DNA of 64,000 bases. Origin: Pseudorhodobacter sp. E13. Lineage in GTDB: Bacteria > Pseudomonadota > Alphaproteobacteria > Rhodobacterales > Rhodobacteraceae. The stretch is from positions 1-64,000 of the forward strand of contig NZ_RPEN01000152.1 in the NCBI RefSeq assembly GCF_003991405.1, in the 5' to 3' direction. The notes under the pieces are model-generated. The model made no database searches and was not told the origin of the DNA. It was given only the letters and a program-made list of their open reading frames with translations. Below, piece after piece: positions 18,697-27,723 of this stretch (its first letter is position 1; every line of letters starts with the position of its first letter). The position numbers were made by a program, and so were the translations under genes.

Positions 18697-19569
18697 ATGC
18701 CCGTGAAAATCGCTGCCGCCGCCTATCCGCTGACCTTTTTCCACAGCTTTGACGACTACCGCGCCAAACTCAGCGCTTGGGTGGCCGAGGCCGCAGGGCA
18801 GGGCGCAGAATTGCTGGTGTTCCCCGAATATGGCGCGATGGAATTGGCCAGCCTTGGCGGCCGCAGCGTGGCCGAGGATATAGAGGCCGCCTTGCATGAG
18901 GTGGCGCGCCACGGCCCCGCCGTCGATGCGCTGCATTGCGCCTTGGCGGCACAGTATGGCGTGCATATCCTTGGTGCCTCTGCCCCTTGTTTCATTGAAA
19001 ACCGTCCGGTCAACCGCGCCATCCTTTACGGCCCGCAAGGCATCATCGGGCATCAGGACAAGCAGATCATGACCCGATTTGAACGCGAAACCTGGGATGT
19101 GGTCGCGGGCCGGGGCTTGCAGGTGTTTGACACGGCCTTGGGCAAGATCGGCATTGTGATTTGTTATGACAGCGAATTTCCCTTGCTTGCCCGCGCGCTC
19201 GTCGATGCGGGGGCCGAGATTTTGCTCGCCCCGTCCTGCACCGACAGTCTGGCAGGGTTCACGCGGGTGCGGGTGGGCTCCATGGCGCGGGCGCTGGAAA
19301 ATCAATGCATCGTCGTGCATGCGCCCACCGTGGGGGCCTGTGATTTTTGCCCGGCGGTGGATGTGAACATCGGCTCTGCCGCGATCTATGGCCCGCCAGA
19401 CCGGGGCTTTCCTGCGAATGGCATCTTTGCCGAAACCTCGCTGAACGCGCCCGGTTGGGCCTATGCCGATATCTCTTTGTCCGCCGTGGCTGAGGTGCGG
19501 CGCGACGGTGGCGTGCTGAACCATCAGCACTGGGCCGAGCAATGGGACCGCATCGCACCCAACCCCTGA
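18697..19569 (+). CDS. Carbon-nitrogen hydrolase (nitrilase superfamily)
   Basis: A 290-residue cytoplasmic hydrolase of amides or nitriles. The catalytic triad is complete: Glu44 (FPEYG), Lys122 (GHQDKQIMTRFE) and Cys156 (GIVICYDSEFP). The product resembles the C-N hydrolases usually paired with a GNAT; the true substrate is unknown. GGAGATGCCC precedes the ATG. It is the last gene of the UPF0262-phosphatase-NTF2-GNAT series, after which a GC-rich inverted repeat around 19,600-19,650 may terminate transcription. Confidence 0.93.
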   Translation: MPVKIAAAAYPLTFFHSFDDYRAKLSAWVAEAAGQGAELLVFPEYGAMELASLGGRSVAEDIEAALHEVARHGPAVDALHCALAAQYGVHILGASAPCFIENRPVNRAILYGPQGIIGHQDKQIMTRFERETWDVVAGRGLQVFDTALGKIGIVICYDSEFPLLARALVDAGAEILLAPSCTDSLAGFTRVRVGSMARALENQCIVVHAPTVGACDFCPAVDVNIGSAAIYGPPDRGFPANGIFAETSLNAPGWAYADISLSAVAEVRRDGGVLNHQHWAEQWDRIAPNP

Positions 19570-19881
19570 CCGATTCGCGACCGATTCGCCTTTGTCCCTG
19601 GCAAGGCCGGGGGAGGGGGCTCGATGCCCCCGATCCCGGCTCCCCCTCTTCTGCTTTGCGGCTGTTTCCGGGTTTTTGACACAAGGTTTTTGCCTTTGTG
19701 ACAAATTTCTCCTGTGCAGTTATGCATAAAAAACAATAAAAATCATGCATTTGTGCGGATTTTGCGCAAGGCAAAGCCCCTGCATTGTCATAAAACCGTT
19801 ACGTCTTTTTTGCAGGACTGTCACACGCCGCGCTTAGGCATCGGGCAAGCCAAACAGGCTGCCAACAGACAGGAGACTGCC
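19570..19881 (+). promoter_or_regulatory. pst operon promoter region
   Basis: About 310 bases with no gene. The left part holds a GC-rich inverted repeat that may end nitrilase transcription. The right part becomes abruptly AT-rich (19,720-19,760) and then contains a Pho box at 19785-19802, followed by a second TGTCA-containing block near 19816. AGGAGA precedes pstS. This is the expected site of PhoB activation. Confidence 0.7.
19785..19802 (+). promoter_or_regulatory. Pho box (PhoB binding site)
   Basis: TTGTCATAAAACCGTTAC fits the two-repeat Pho box pattern (CTGTCAT-N4-CTGTCAC) with the AT spacer intact and a weaker second half. A further CTGTCACAC lies about 15 bases downstream and could extend the site. 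It stands about 80 bases ahead of pstS, and phoB itself is the last gene of the operon, so autoregulation is likely. Confidence 0.7.
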
Positions 19882-20889
19882 ATGAAGACCGCAACGCTGA
19901 CCTCGGCCCTTGCCATTGCCGCCCTTTCCGCCACTGCCGCCGCGGCACGCGATCAGGTGCAAATAGCCGGGTCCTCTACCGTGCTGCCCTATGCCACTAT
20001 CGTGGCCGAAGCCTTTGGCGAAAACACCGATTTCCCGACCCCGGTGGTCGAATCCGGTGGCTCCTCGGCAGGGCTGAAGAAGTTCTGCGAAGGCGTGGGC
20101 GAAAACACCATCGACGTCGCCAACTCCTCGCGCAAGATCAAGGACAGCGAAGTCGAGGTTTGCACCGCCAATGGCGTGACCGATATTCTGGAAGTGCGCA
20201 TCGGCTATGACGGTATCGTCTTCGCCTCCGACATCAACGGCAACGCTTTCGCCTTCACCCCCGAAGATTGGTATAAGGCTTTGGCCGCCGAAGTGGTGGT
20301 TGATGGCAAGCTGGTTTCCAACCCCTATACCATGTGGAACGAGGTGAACCCCGCGCTGCCCGCTCAGGAAATCATGGCCTTCGTGCCCGGCACCAAGCAC
20401 GGCACCCGCGAAGTGTTCGAAGAAAAAGTCGTGATCGAAGGCTGCAAGACCTCTGGCGCGGCCGAAGTGGTGAAAGCCGAGCGCGGCGATGAGAAGGCCT
20501 GCTCTGCCCTGCGCACCGATGGCCGTTCGGTGGATATTGATGGCGATTACACCGAAACCCTCGCCCGGATCCAAAGCAACACCAACGGGATCGGCGTGTT
20601 CGGTCTGTCCTTCTATGAAAACAACACCGACAAGCTGCAAGTGGCGACGATGGGCGGGGTAGTGCCCTCGACCGAAAGCATCGCTTCGGGGGATTACCCG
20701 GTGTCGCGCCCGCTGTATTTCTACGTGAAATCCCAGCACATCGGCGTGATCCCCGGCCTGAAGGAATATGCCGAATTCTTCGTCGCGGATGAGCTGGCAG
20801 GCCCCGATGGCCCCTTGGCCGCCTATGGCCTCGTGTCTGATCCTGCACTGACGGAAACCCAGGCCGCTGTTGCTGCGGCGGGCATGTAA
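19882..20889 (+). CDS. pstS: Phosphate ABC transporter substrate-binding protein
   Basis: Periplasmic high-affinity phosphate receptor; 335 residues. A Sec signal peptide occupies about residues 1-22 (ending ATAAAARD). The family hallmarks are IAGSSTVLPYA near the N-terminus, ESGGSSAGLKKFCEG and a GTKHGTREVF segment, all part of the phosphate-binding cleft. Six further residues rich in Thr/Asn follow (SNTNGIGVFG). The start at 19882 has GGAGAC eight bases upstream. It is the first gene of the pst-pho operon and separated from pstC by a stable hairpin. Confidence 0.97.
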   Translation: MKTATLTSALAIAALSATAAAARDQVQIAGSSTVLPYATIVAEAFGENTDFPTPVVESGGSSAGLKKFCEGVGENTIDVANSSRKIKDSEVEVCTANGVTDILEVRIGYDGIVFASDINGNAFAFTPEDWYKALAAEVVVDGKLVSNPYTMWNEVNPALPAQEIMAFVPGTKHGTREVFEEKVVIEGCKTSGAAEVVKAERGDEKACSALRTDGRSVDIDGDYTETLARIQSNTNGIGVFGLSFYENNTDKLQVATMGGVVPSTESIASGDYPVSRPLYFYVKSQHIGVIPGLKEYAEFFVADELAGPDGPLAAYGLVSDPALTETQAAVAAAGM

Positions 20890-20905
20890 GCCACTAAAAA
20901 GACCG

Positions 20906-20931
20906 GGCGGCCCAGCGTTTGGGCCGCCTTT
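20906..20931 (+). terminator. Hairpin between pstS and pstC (attenuator or mRNA stabiliser)
   Basis: A perfect nine-base-pair stem GGCGGCCCA/TGGGCCGCC with a five-base loop, followed by only three T. The short T-run suggests partial termination or 3'-end protection, giving more pstS than pstCAB message. It lies 17 bases past the pstS stop. Confidence 0.6.
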
Positions 20932-20946
20932 CACGTTTCTGACAAG

Positions 20947-22215
20947 ATGGGCCTGTTGATGTCACCCTTACTGATGCTGCTGCTGATGACGGCTTTCGCG
21001 ATCTTCGGCTATGTGACAGCCAAAGCGCGGGCGGTGCGCCTGTCGGGGGGCGATATTCGCCGTCTGGCCTCGCTTCCGGGGTTTTACGGGCAAAACGCGG
21101 CCTATTCGGTGCTGATCCCCGGTTTGGGCGTGTTTCTGGCAGGCTCTTTGCTGACGCGCATCGCTGCGCGCCAAGCCGATACGGGGGTCTGGCAAGATCT
21201 GGCGCAGGCGCTGCCCGGCCTCGTGCCCGTTCTGGCCGTGGTGGCCGCTGCGCTTGGGCTGGGTTATGCGCTGCTGCGCACGCAGCCTGCGTTCCGGTCC
21301 CGTGTCGCGGCAGAGCGGTGGGTGCTGGGCCTGCTGATCGCCTCGGCCTCGATTGCCATTCTGACCACGGTTGCCATCGTCTTTTCGATGCTGTTCGAGA
21401 CGGTGAATTTCTTTTCACAATATTCCTGGACAGAGTTCCTGTTCGGCACCACCTGGGCGCCGGATTTTCGCGGCAATTCATCGCTGGGTATTCTGCCCTT
21501 GCTTTGGGGCACGCTGTATATCTCGTTTGTGGCGCTGCTGTTTGCGGTGCCGGTCGGGCTGTTTGCCGCGATTTATCTGTCGGAATATGCCGGGCCGAAA
21601 CTGCGCGGCATCGCCAAGCCGCTGATCGAGATTTTGGCCGGCATCCCCACCATCGTTTACGGCCTCTTTGCGCTTGTGACCGTGGGGCCGATGATCCGCG
21701 ACTGGCTGGCGCAGCCCTTGGGGCTTGGCACCTCGGGGTCCTCGGTGCTGACGGCGGGGCTGGTGATGGGGGTGATGCTCATCCCCTTCGTGTCTTCGCT
21801 GTCGGACGATATCATCAATGCCGTGCCGCAGGCGATGCGCGATGGCAGCCTTGGCCTTGGCGCCACCAAATCCGAAACCATCCGTCAGGTCGTTATCCCC
21901 GCCGCTTTGCCCGGGATCGTGGGGGCGGTGCTGCTGGCCACCAGCCGCGCCATTGGCGAGACGATGATCGTGGTGCTGGGGGCCGGGGCCGCCGCTGCCC
22001 GCCTCAATGAGGGCATCGGCGAGATGGTGAACCCGTTCGAGGCGATGACCACCGTCACCGTGAAAATCGTGAGCCAGTTGACCGGCGACACCGATTTCGC
22101 CGCCCCTGAAACCCTTGTTGCCTTTGCGCTGGGCCTGACGCTGTTTGTCATGACGCTCGGCCTGAATGTGCTGGCGCTTTATATCGTGCGCAAATACCGG
22201 GAGCAGTATGAATGA
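20947..22215 (+). CDS. pstC: Phosphate ABC transporter permease PstC (extended N-terminus)
   Basis: Inner-membrane permease half of the PstSCAB importer; 422 residues, about 100 more than the E. coli protein. The N-terminal 130 residues contribute extra membrane segments (PLLMLLLMTAFAIFGYVTA and VPVLAVVAAALGLGYALL). The core carries the FGTTWAPDFRGNSSLGILPLLWGT motif and the ABC-coupling loop with DGSLGLGATKSETIRQVVIPAALPG. The C-terminal part ends in [15 protein letters not shown]. The start could also be ATG 20959. It overlaps pstA by four bases. Confidence 0.95.
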   Translation: MGLLMSPLLMLLLMTAFAIFGYVTAKARAVRLSGGDIRRLASLPGFYGQNAAYSVLIPGLGVFLAGSLLTRIAARQADTGVWQDLAQALPGLVPVLAVVAAALGLGYALLRTQPAFRSRVAAERWVLGLLIASASIAILTTVAIVFSMLFETVNFFSQYSWTEFLFGTTWAPDFRGNSSLGILPLLWGTLYISFVALLFAVPVGLFAAIYLSEYAGPKLRGIAKPLIEILAGIPTIVYGLFALVTVGPMIRDWLAQPLGLGTSGSSVLTAGLVMGVMLIPFVSSLSDDIINAVPQAMRDGSLGLGATKSETIRQVVIPAALPGIVGAVLLATSRAIGETMIVVLGAGAAAARLNEGIGEMVNPFEAMTTVTVKIVSQLTGDTDFAAPETLVAFALGLTLFVMTLGLNVLALYIVRKYREQYE

Positions 22216-23582
22216 CTGACGCAACCGCCGCCGCCGCCGCTTCTACCGCGCCCGCCCCGCGCAAAGGCTCACTTTTGGTGCAGGATGCCCGCACCCGCAA
22301 ACGCAACGCCGCCGAAAGCCGCTTCAAGGCTTACGGTCTGGCGGCCATCGCTGTGGGCGTGATTGCTCTGGTGATCCTTGTCACCTCGATCCTTGGCAAC
22401 GGCACCTCGGCCTTTCGCCAGAGCTATATCGCGCTGAACGTGGAGTTGCCGGAGGCAAAGCTGGACAAATCCGGCACCCGCGATCTGGAGGTGATGAAGA
22501 AAGTCACCACCCTGACCTATGGCCCCTTGCTGGCCAAGGGTTTGCAAGACGCGGTGGACAGTTTGGGGATCGAGATTGAGGGGCTGACCAAGAAAGACGT
22601 CAGCGGGCTGATCTCGCAAGAGGCCGCAGCGCAGTTGCGCGACCGCGTGCTGGCCGACCCCGCGCTGGTGGGGCAAACGGTGCAGATCACCGTGCTCGCC
22701 TCGGGCCGGATTGATGGCTATTACAAAGGCCGCACCACGCTGGCCAGCGCCGAGTTGGATAGCAACGTGTCGCCCGCCCAGCTTAAACTGGCCGATGCGC
22801 TGAAGCAGAAAGGCCTGCTGACAACCCGCTTCAACGCGGCCTTCCTGACAGCCCCCGACGCCTCGGACCAACGGCCAGAGGCTGCGGGCCTGGGCGTGGC
22901 GATCCTTGGCTCGGCCTATATGATGATCGTGGTGCTGGTGCTGGCCCTGCCCATCGGGGTTGCCGCCTCGATCTACCTCGAGGAATTTGCCCCGAAAAAC
23001 CGCTGGACCGACCTGATCGAGGTGAACATCTCTAACCTCGCCGCCGTGCCGTCGATCGTGTTCGGTATCCTTGGCCTTGCGATCTTCATCAACTTTGCCG
23101 GTCTGCGCGCCTCGGCCCCCATTGTGGGCGGGCTGGTGCTGACGCTGATGACCCTGCCGACCATCATCATTTCCACCCGTGCCGCGCTGAAATCGGTGCC
23201 GCCTTCCATCCGCGATGCCGCGCTGGGCGTGGGCGCGTCAAAGATGCAGGCGGTGTTTCACCATGTGCTGCCCTTGGCCGCCCCCGGTATCCTGACGGGC
23301 ACCATCATCGGGCTGGCGCAAGCCTTGGGCGAAACCGCGCCCTTGCTGCTGATCGGTATGGTGGCCTTTGTGCGCGAATACCCTGCCGCCTATAGCGCCA
23401 CGGATGGGCTGTTTGGCGAACCCTCGACCGCGCTGCCGGTGCAGGTGTATAACTGGACCCAACGCGCCGACCCTGCGTTCTTTGAACGCGCCTCGGGGGC
23501 GATTATCGTGTTGCTGGTGTTTTTGCTGATCATGAATGCCGTGGCGATCATCCTGCGCCGCCGCTTTGAACGCCGCTGGTAA
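22212..23582 (+). CDS. pstA: Phosphate ABC transporter permease PstA with DUF3333 insertion
   Basis: Second permease of the importer; 456 residues, far longer than the usual 280-300. An N-terminal cytosolic Ala/Thr-rich stretch leads to one membrane segment (about 45-65). A soluble periplasmic domain of about 160 residues follows (DUF3333 type, from [13 protein letters not shown] to about residue 215). The permease core carries the coupling loop [19 protein letters not shown] and ends with [19 protein letters not shown]. The large periplasmic domain is known from alphaproteobacterial PstA proteins; its role is unclear. Start overlaps the pstC stop. Confidence 0.94.
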   Translation: MTDATAAAAASTAPAPRKGSLLVQDARTRKRNAAESRFKAYGLAAIAVGVIALVILVTSILGNGTSAFRQSYIALNVELPEAKLDKSGTRDLEVMKKVTTLTYGPLLAKGLQDAVDSLGIEIEGLTKKDVSGLISQEAAAQLRDRVLADPALVGQTVQITVLASGRIDGYYKGRTTLASAELDSNVSPAQLKLADALKQKGLLTTRFNAAFLTAPDASDQRPEAAGLGVAILGSAYMMIVVLVLALPIGVAASIYLEEFAPKNRWTDLIEVNISNLAAVPSIVFGILGLAIFINFAGLRASAPIVGGLVLTLMTLPTIIISTRAALKSVPPSIRDAALGVGASKMQAVFHHVLPLAAPGILTGTIIGLAQALGETAPLLLIGMVAFVREYPAAYSATDGLFGEPSTALPVQVYNWTQRADPAFFERASGAIIVLLVFLLIMNAVAIILRRRFERRW

Positions 23583-23592
23583 GGGGATGCAA

Positions 23593-24390
23593 ATGGACGA
23601 CCTGCGAATTCTGGAGAGAGATGTGACCACCCAAAGCAACAAGATCACGGCGCGCGGCGTGGATGTGTTTTATGGCGAGGCCCATGCCATCAAATCCGTC
23701 GATGTCGATATTCTGGACAAGACCGTGACCGCCTTTATCGGCCCCTCGGGTTGCGGCAAATCCACCTTTCTGCGCTGCCTGAACCGGATGAATGACACGA
23801 TTGATATCTGCCGCGTCACCGGCGACATCAAACTGGACGGCGAAAATATCTATGACCCAAAGGTCGATTCTGTGCAGTTGCGCGCCAAGGTCGGCATGGT
23901 GTTCCAAAAGCCGAACCCCTTTCCCAAGTCAATCTATGACAATGTGGCCTATGGCCCCAAGATCCACGGGCTGACGCGCAACAAGGCCGAACTGGATGAG
24001 GTGGTGGAAACCTCGCTGCGCAAAGCCGCCATCTGGAATGAGGTCAAAGACCGCCTGAACGCGCCGGGCACCGGTTTGTCGGGTGGCCAGCAGCAGCGCC
24101 TGTGCATCGCGCGGGCCATCGCCACCAGCCCCGAAGTGCTGCTGATGGATGAACCCTGCTCGGCGCTGGACCCCATCGCCACCGCGCAGGTAGAGGAATT
24201 GATTGACGAGTTGCGCAGCCAGTTTTCGGTGGTGATCGTCACTCACTCGATGCAGCAAGCTGCCCGCGTCAGCCAGCGCACCGCGTTTTTCCACCTTGGA
24301 AGCTTGGTGGAATATGGCGAAACGGGCCAGATTTTCACCGCGCCCAAAGACCCGCGCACCGAAAGCTATATCACGGGCCGGATCGGCTGA
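23593..24390 (+). CDS. pstB: Phosphate ABC transporter ATP-binding protein
   Basis: Cytoplasmic ATPase driving phosphate import; 265 residues. Walker [14 protein letters not shown], the Q-loop in [10 protein letters not shown], signature [15 protein letters not shown], Walker [13 protein letters not shown] and the switch His in VTHSM are all intact. AAGGGG with six-base spacing supports ATG 23593, though an in-frame ATG lies two codons earlier and a GTG with GGAGAG ten codons later. It follows pstA by ten bases and precedes phoU by about the same distance. Confidence 0.96.
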   Translation: MDDLRILERDVTTQSNKITARGVDVFYGEAHAIKSVDVDILDKTVTAFIGPSGCGKSTFLRCLNRMNDTIDICRVTGDIKLDGENIYDPKVDSVQLRAKVGMVFQKPNPFPKSIYDNVAYGPKIHGLTRNKAELDEVVETSLRKAAIWNEVKDRLNAPGTGLSGGQQQRLCIARAIATSPEVLLMDEPCSALDPIATAQVEELIDELRSQFSVVIVTHSMQQAARVSQRTAFFHLGSLVEYGETGQIFTAPKDPRTESYITGRIG

Positions 24391-24398
24391 GGAAGGGA

Positions 24399-25127
24399 AT
24401 GACCATGCAAAACGAACCCCATATTGCCCGCGCCTTTGACCGTGATCTAGAGGCCGTGCAGGCCCTCGTTCTGAAAATGGGCGGGCTGGTGGAGGCGGCG
24501 CTGCTGGATGCCGCACTGGCGCTGGAAAGCCGCGATGACGAATTGGCTGCGCGCATCCGTGCCGGTGACAAGGCGATTGACGCGCTGGAAGAACAGATCA
24601 ACACCGAGGCCGCGCGGATCATCGCGCTGCGCGCGCCGACGGCGGGCGATCTGCGCACGGTGCTGACGGTGATGAAAATCGCAGCCTCGCTGGAACGCTG
24701 CGGCGATTACGCCAAGAACCTTGCCAAACGCTCGGTCGTGCTGTCGCAGATGGCCCCGATTGACGGGTCGGCAGGGGCGATCCGGCGGATGGCAAAAGCG
24801 GTGCAGATGCAATTGAAAGACGCGCTGGACAGTCTGATCCAGCGCGATGTCGAACTGGCCGCCCATGTGCGCCAGAATGACGCCGAGGTGGACCAGATGT
24901 ATAACGCGCTGTTCCGCGAATTTCTGACCCATATGATGGAAGACCCGCGCCATATCTCGGCCTGTATGCACCTGCATTTCATCGCCAAGAATATCGAACG
25001 CGTGGGCGATCATGCCACCGGGATTGCCGAACAGGTGATCTATCTGGTCACCGGGGCCTTGCCGGATGAGGCGCGGCCCAAGGCCGATATGACCTCGACC
25101 GCACCTGCGACCGGGGGGCAGGGCTGA
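24399..25127 (+). CDS. phoU: Phosphate transport regulator PhoU
   Basis: Peripheral protein that links the PstSCAB transporter to the PhoR/PhoB signalling pathway and represses the regulon in phosphate excess; about 242 residues. It has the duplicated three-helix bundle of the family, with metal-binding patterns in each half (ERCGDYAKNLAKRS and ERVGDHATGIAEQ). GGAAGG precedes both candidate starts, ATG 24399 and ATG 24405. Its stop overlaps the phoB start by one base (TGATG). Confidence 0.95.
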   Translation: MTMQNEPHIARAFDRDLEAVQALVLKMGGLVEAALLDAALALESRDDELAARIRAGDKAIDALEEQINTEAARIIALRAPTAGDLRTVLTVMKIAASLERCGDYAKNLAKRSVVLSQMAPIDGSAGAIRRMAKAVQMQLKDALDSLIQRDVELAAHVRQNDAEVDQMYNALFREFLTHMMEDPRHISACMHLHFIAKNIERVGDHATGIAEQVIYLVTGALPDEARPKADMTSTAPATGGQG

Positions 25128-25816
25128 TGGCGGCTGAGCAACCCACCGTTCTGCTGGTCGAGGATGAACCTGCCCAACGCGAGGTTCTGGCCTATAACCT
25201 TGAGGCCGAAGGCTTTCGGGTGATGCAGGCTGCCGATGGCGAAGAGGCGCTGATGCTGGTGGACGAATCCGCGCCCGATCTGATCGTGCTGGACTGGATG
25301 CTGCCGCATGTTTCGGGCATCGAAGTGTGCCGCAGGCTGAAAATGGCTCCCGACACCCGCAATATCGCGATCATCATGCTGTCGGCCCGCGCCGAAGAGG
25401 TGGACCGCGTGCGCGGTCTGGAAACCGGCGCGGATGATTATATCATCAAGCCTTATTCGGTGGTGGAACTGATGGCCCGCGTGCGCGCCGCCCTGCGCCG
25501 GGTGCGCCCCGCGACCATGGGGCTGGTGCTGGCCTTCGAGGATATCCGGCTGGATACCGAAACCCACCGCGTCTATCGCGGCGACAAGGTGTTGAAACTG
25601 GGCCCGACCGAGTTTCGCCTGCTGTCGACCTTCATGGAAAAGCCGGGCCGCGTCTGGGGGCGGGACCAATTGCTCGACCGGGTCTGGGGACGGGATATCT
25701 ATGTCGATACCCGCACGGTGGATGTGCATATCGGCCGGCTGCGCAAGGCACTTTGCCAGCACGGCGGCGAGGACCCGCTGCGCACCGTGCGCGGCGCGGG
25801 CTATGCGCTGGGCTAG
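25127..25816 (+). CDS. phoB: Phosphate regulon response regulator PhoB
   Basis: OmpR-family transcription factor activating the Pho regulon; 229 residues. The receiver domain has the acidic pair Glu-Asp at 12-13, phosphoacceptor Asp56 (LIVLDWMLP) and Lys108 (YIIKPY). The C-terminal winged helix has the typical LGPTEFRLLSTFMEKPGRVWGR and VDVHIGRLRKAL segments. It is translationally coupled to phoU. The cognate kinase gene phoR is not adjacent and not in this window. Confidence 0.96.
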   Translation: MAAEQPTVLLVEDEPAQREVLAYNLEAEGFRVMQAADGEEALMLVDESAPDLIVLDWMLPHVSGIEVCRRLKMAPDTRNIAIIMLSARAEEVDRVRGLETGADDYIIKPYSVVELMARVRAALRRVRPATMGLVLAFEDIRLDTETHRVYRGDKVLKLGPTEFRLLSTFMEKPGRVWGRDQLLDRVWGRDIYVDTRTVDVHIGRLRKALCQHGGEDPLRTVRGAGYALG

Positions 25817-26130
25817 GGGTTTGCTGCCCCGATACCCACGGCGCGGGCGTATATTTGCTGTAAGAAGCGGGGGGCTGCGCTGCCCCCCAAGCCTGCCCGG
25901 AGGGCGGGCGTATATTTGATGCAAGAGGGGGGGGGCTGCGCTGCCCCCCAAGCCTGCCCGAAGGGCGGGCGTATATTTGCTGTAAGAAGCGGGGGGCTGC
26001 GCTGCCCCCCGCACCCCCCGCAGGTATTTGCGCCAAGATGAAGGGGTGGGGTGGCCGGGTTTTATGCGGCGCCCCTTGACCATGGCCTGCCAATCCCCGA
26101 CATCAGGGGAAGCCTTAGAGGAGCAGGACC
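25817..26130. other. Repeat-rich intergenic region after phoB
   Basis: Holds three copies of a 61-bp unit (see the separate entry) followed by one copy of the dispersed AGGTATTT...GCCAAGATGA element. No gene is present. The many GGGGGGCTGCGCTGCCCCCC palindromes should act as strong transcription stops for phoB. The nitroreductase ribosome binding site AGAGGAGCAGG lies at its right end. Confidence 0.7.
25843..26043. repeat. 61-bp tandem repeat, three copies
   Basis: The marker GTATATTTG recurs at 25849, 25910 and 25971, an exact 61-base period. Each unit contains GGCGTATATTTG, a purine stretch, and a palindrome GGGGGCTGCGCTGCCCCC. Copies 1 and 2 end in AAGCCTGCCCG, while copy 3 switches into the dispersed-element sequence with the GCCAAGATGA core. 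The copies differ by only a few substitutions, which suggests recent amplification. Confidence 0.85.
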
Positions 26131-26709
26131 ATGGCGCAACCGGAGATTTCCGCGACAGAGTTTTTTCAGACCCGCAGGTCGGTGCCGGCCAAGATGTTGG
26201 GTCTGCCTGTACCGGACCGCGCGGCGCTGGAGCCGTTGCTGACCGCCGCGATGCGGGTGCCGGATCATGGCAAGCTGGAGCCTTGGCGCTTTTTGGTGCT
26301 GGAGCAAGGGGCGATGGCGCGGCTGGCCGCTTTGGCGCAGGCCCGCGCCGCGGCATTGGGGCTGGATGCTGAGCGCACCGCCAAAGGCATGGGCCAGTTT
26401 GAGACGGGCCATCTGGCGGTGGTGGTGATTTCGGCGCCCAAACCCTCGGAGAAAATCCCGCAGATCGAGCAGGTCTATTCGGCGGGGGCGGCCTGTTTGT
26501 CGCTGCTCAATGCGGCTTTGGCGGCGGGTTGGGGGGCGAATTGGTTGTCGGGCTGGCCCTCGCATGACCGCGCGTTTGTGGCGGAAGGCTTTGGGTTGGC
26601 CGAGACGGAAACCGTGGCCGGGATCATTCATATCGGCACGCCGCGCAGCGCGCCACCAGACCGCCCGCGCCCGGACGCATCCACTTTGGTGACATGGGTG
26701 CAGGCATGA
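26131..26709 (+). CDS. Nitroreductase family protein (YdjA-like)
   Basis: A 192-residue FMN-dependent oxidoreductase-type protein. The N-terminal FFQTRRSV is the FMN-phosphate binding RR(S) motif, followed by AAMRVPDHGKLEPWRFLVLE, the segment that stacks on FMN in the short YdjA subfamily. The C-terminal part has GWGANWLSG and a glycine-rich IIHIGTP. Substrate is unknown. AGGAGCAGG precedes the ATG. It overlaps the next gene by four bases. Confidence 0.9.
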   Translation: MAQPEISATEFFQTRRSVPAKMLGLPVPDRAALEPLLTAAMRVPDHGKLEPWRFLVLEQGAMARLAALAQARAAALGLDAERTAKGMGQFETGHLAVVVISAPKPSEKIPQIEQVYSAGAACLSLLNAALAAGWGANWLSGWPSHDRAFVAEGFGLAETETVAGIIHIGTPRSAPPDRPRPDASTLVTWVQA

Positions 26710-27407
26710 TTTTTTCGGATTTTCTGAAGGCGGTGGGCCAACTTGGCGACAGCCGCTTTCGCCGCGTCATGCTATGGGGCGTAGGGTTGACCCTGCTGCT
26801 GTTGGTGGCGGTTTATGCGCTGTTTCTATGGGCCATCCAAAGCTTCACCCCCGAGGTGATCGAGATTCCCTTCGTGGGTCCGGTGGGTGGGCTTGGCACC
26901 TTGCTCAGCTGGGGGTCGGCCTTGTTCATGATCGGGTTATCGGTGTTTCTGATGATGCCCGTCGCCTCGGCCTTTACCTCGATGTTTCTGGATGATGTCG
27001 CACAGGCGGTGGAGGACAGGCACTACCCCGGCCTGCCGCCTGCGCAAAAGCAGGGCCTTGGCGATGCGGTGATTGATACGCTGAATTTCTTTGCCCTGCT
27101 GGTCACGGTGAACGTGCTGGCGTTGATCTTATATGCCTTTGTCGGGCCGTTCATTCCGATGGTGTTCTGGGCGGTGAACGGGCTGTTGCTGGGGCGCGAA
27201 TATTTCACGCTGGTCGCGTCGCGGCGCATGGGGCGGCAGGCGGCGAAAGCCCTGCGCAAGCGCCATTGGCTGACGGTCTGGTGGGCGGGTGGCTTGATGG
27301 CGGCCCCCTTGTCCATCCCGTTGATCAACCTGTTCATTCCGGTGCTGGGGGCGGCCACCTTCACCCATCTGTTCCACCGCCTGAACGCGATGGAACAGCA
27401 TCGCTGA
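26706..27407 (+). CDS. EI24/CysZ-like membrane protein
   Basis: A 233-residue integral membrane protein of the EI24 family. Hydrophobic segments are around residues 20-45, 65-90, 125-165 (double) and 190-215. The amphipathic stretch FTSMFLDDVAQAVEDRHYPGLPP and the LNFFALLVTVNVLALILYAFVGPF segment are typical of the family that includes the sulfate transporter CysZ. The transported substrate, if any, is unknown. ATG 26706 overlaps the nitroreductase stop (ATGA). It ends convergently against the DUF1467 gene. Confidence 0.88.
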   Translation: MIFSDFLKAVGQLGDSRFRRVMLWGVGLTLLLLVAVYALFLWAIQSFTPEVIEIPFVGPVGGLGTLLSWGSALFMIGLSVFLMMPVASAFTSMFLDDVAQAVEDRHYPGLPPAQKQGLGDAVIDTLNFFALLVTVNVLALILYAFVGPFIPMVFWAVNGLLLGREYFTLVASRRMGRQAAKALRKRHWLTVWWAGGLMAAPLSIPLINLFIPVLGAATFTHLFHRLNAMEQHR

Positions 27408-27438
27408 GGCGGATACACGGACAAACCGCAGCGAAGGG

Positions 27439-27723
27439 TCAGCCGCCGGTCGACACCGGCGGCATCCGGTGCATCCAGTCAAAATCGCGGACCGAGATCA
27501 CACCCGACAGGATGATCCCGCACAAGACCGCCCAGATCACCGTGGCGGCAAGGGTTGTGATCCATGCCTTGCGTTTGACCACAAAGCCCGAGGGCGCGCT
27601 GGGCGGCGTGCCCGGCACCACCTCGCCCGCATCGCCTTGCGATTTGAAGCGCAGCGGCAGCACCACGAAAAAGGTCATGAACCAGGTCACGGCGAACAGA
27701 ACGAGGGCGGCGGTGATTGTCAT
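27439..27723 (-). CDS. DUF1467 family membrane protein
   Basis: A 94-residue inner-membrane protein with two hydrophobic segments (about residues 3-24 and 53-75) and the FVVLPLRFKSQGDAGEVVPGTPPSAP motif in between, which is the mark of DUF1467. In alphaproteobacteria this gene regularly follows the epimerase, as here. Its start overlaps the mce stop by four bases. Function unknown. The last codons fall in a perfect GCCGCCGGT/ACCGGCGGC palindrome. Confidence 0.9.
   Translation of the reverse strand: MTITAALVLFAVTWFMTFFVVLPLRFKSQGDAGEVVPGTPPSAPSGFVVKRKAWITTLAATVIWAVLCGIILSGVISVRDFDWMHRMPPVSTGG

Noticed and set aside
25843-26043. Possible CRISPR array
   Set aside because: The repeats are directly adjacent 61-bp units without unique spacers, internal palindromes dominate, and there are no cas genes nearby.
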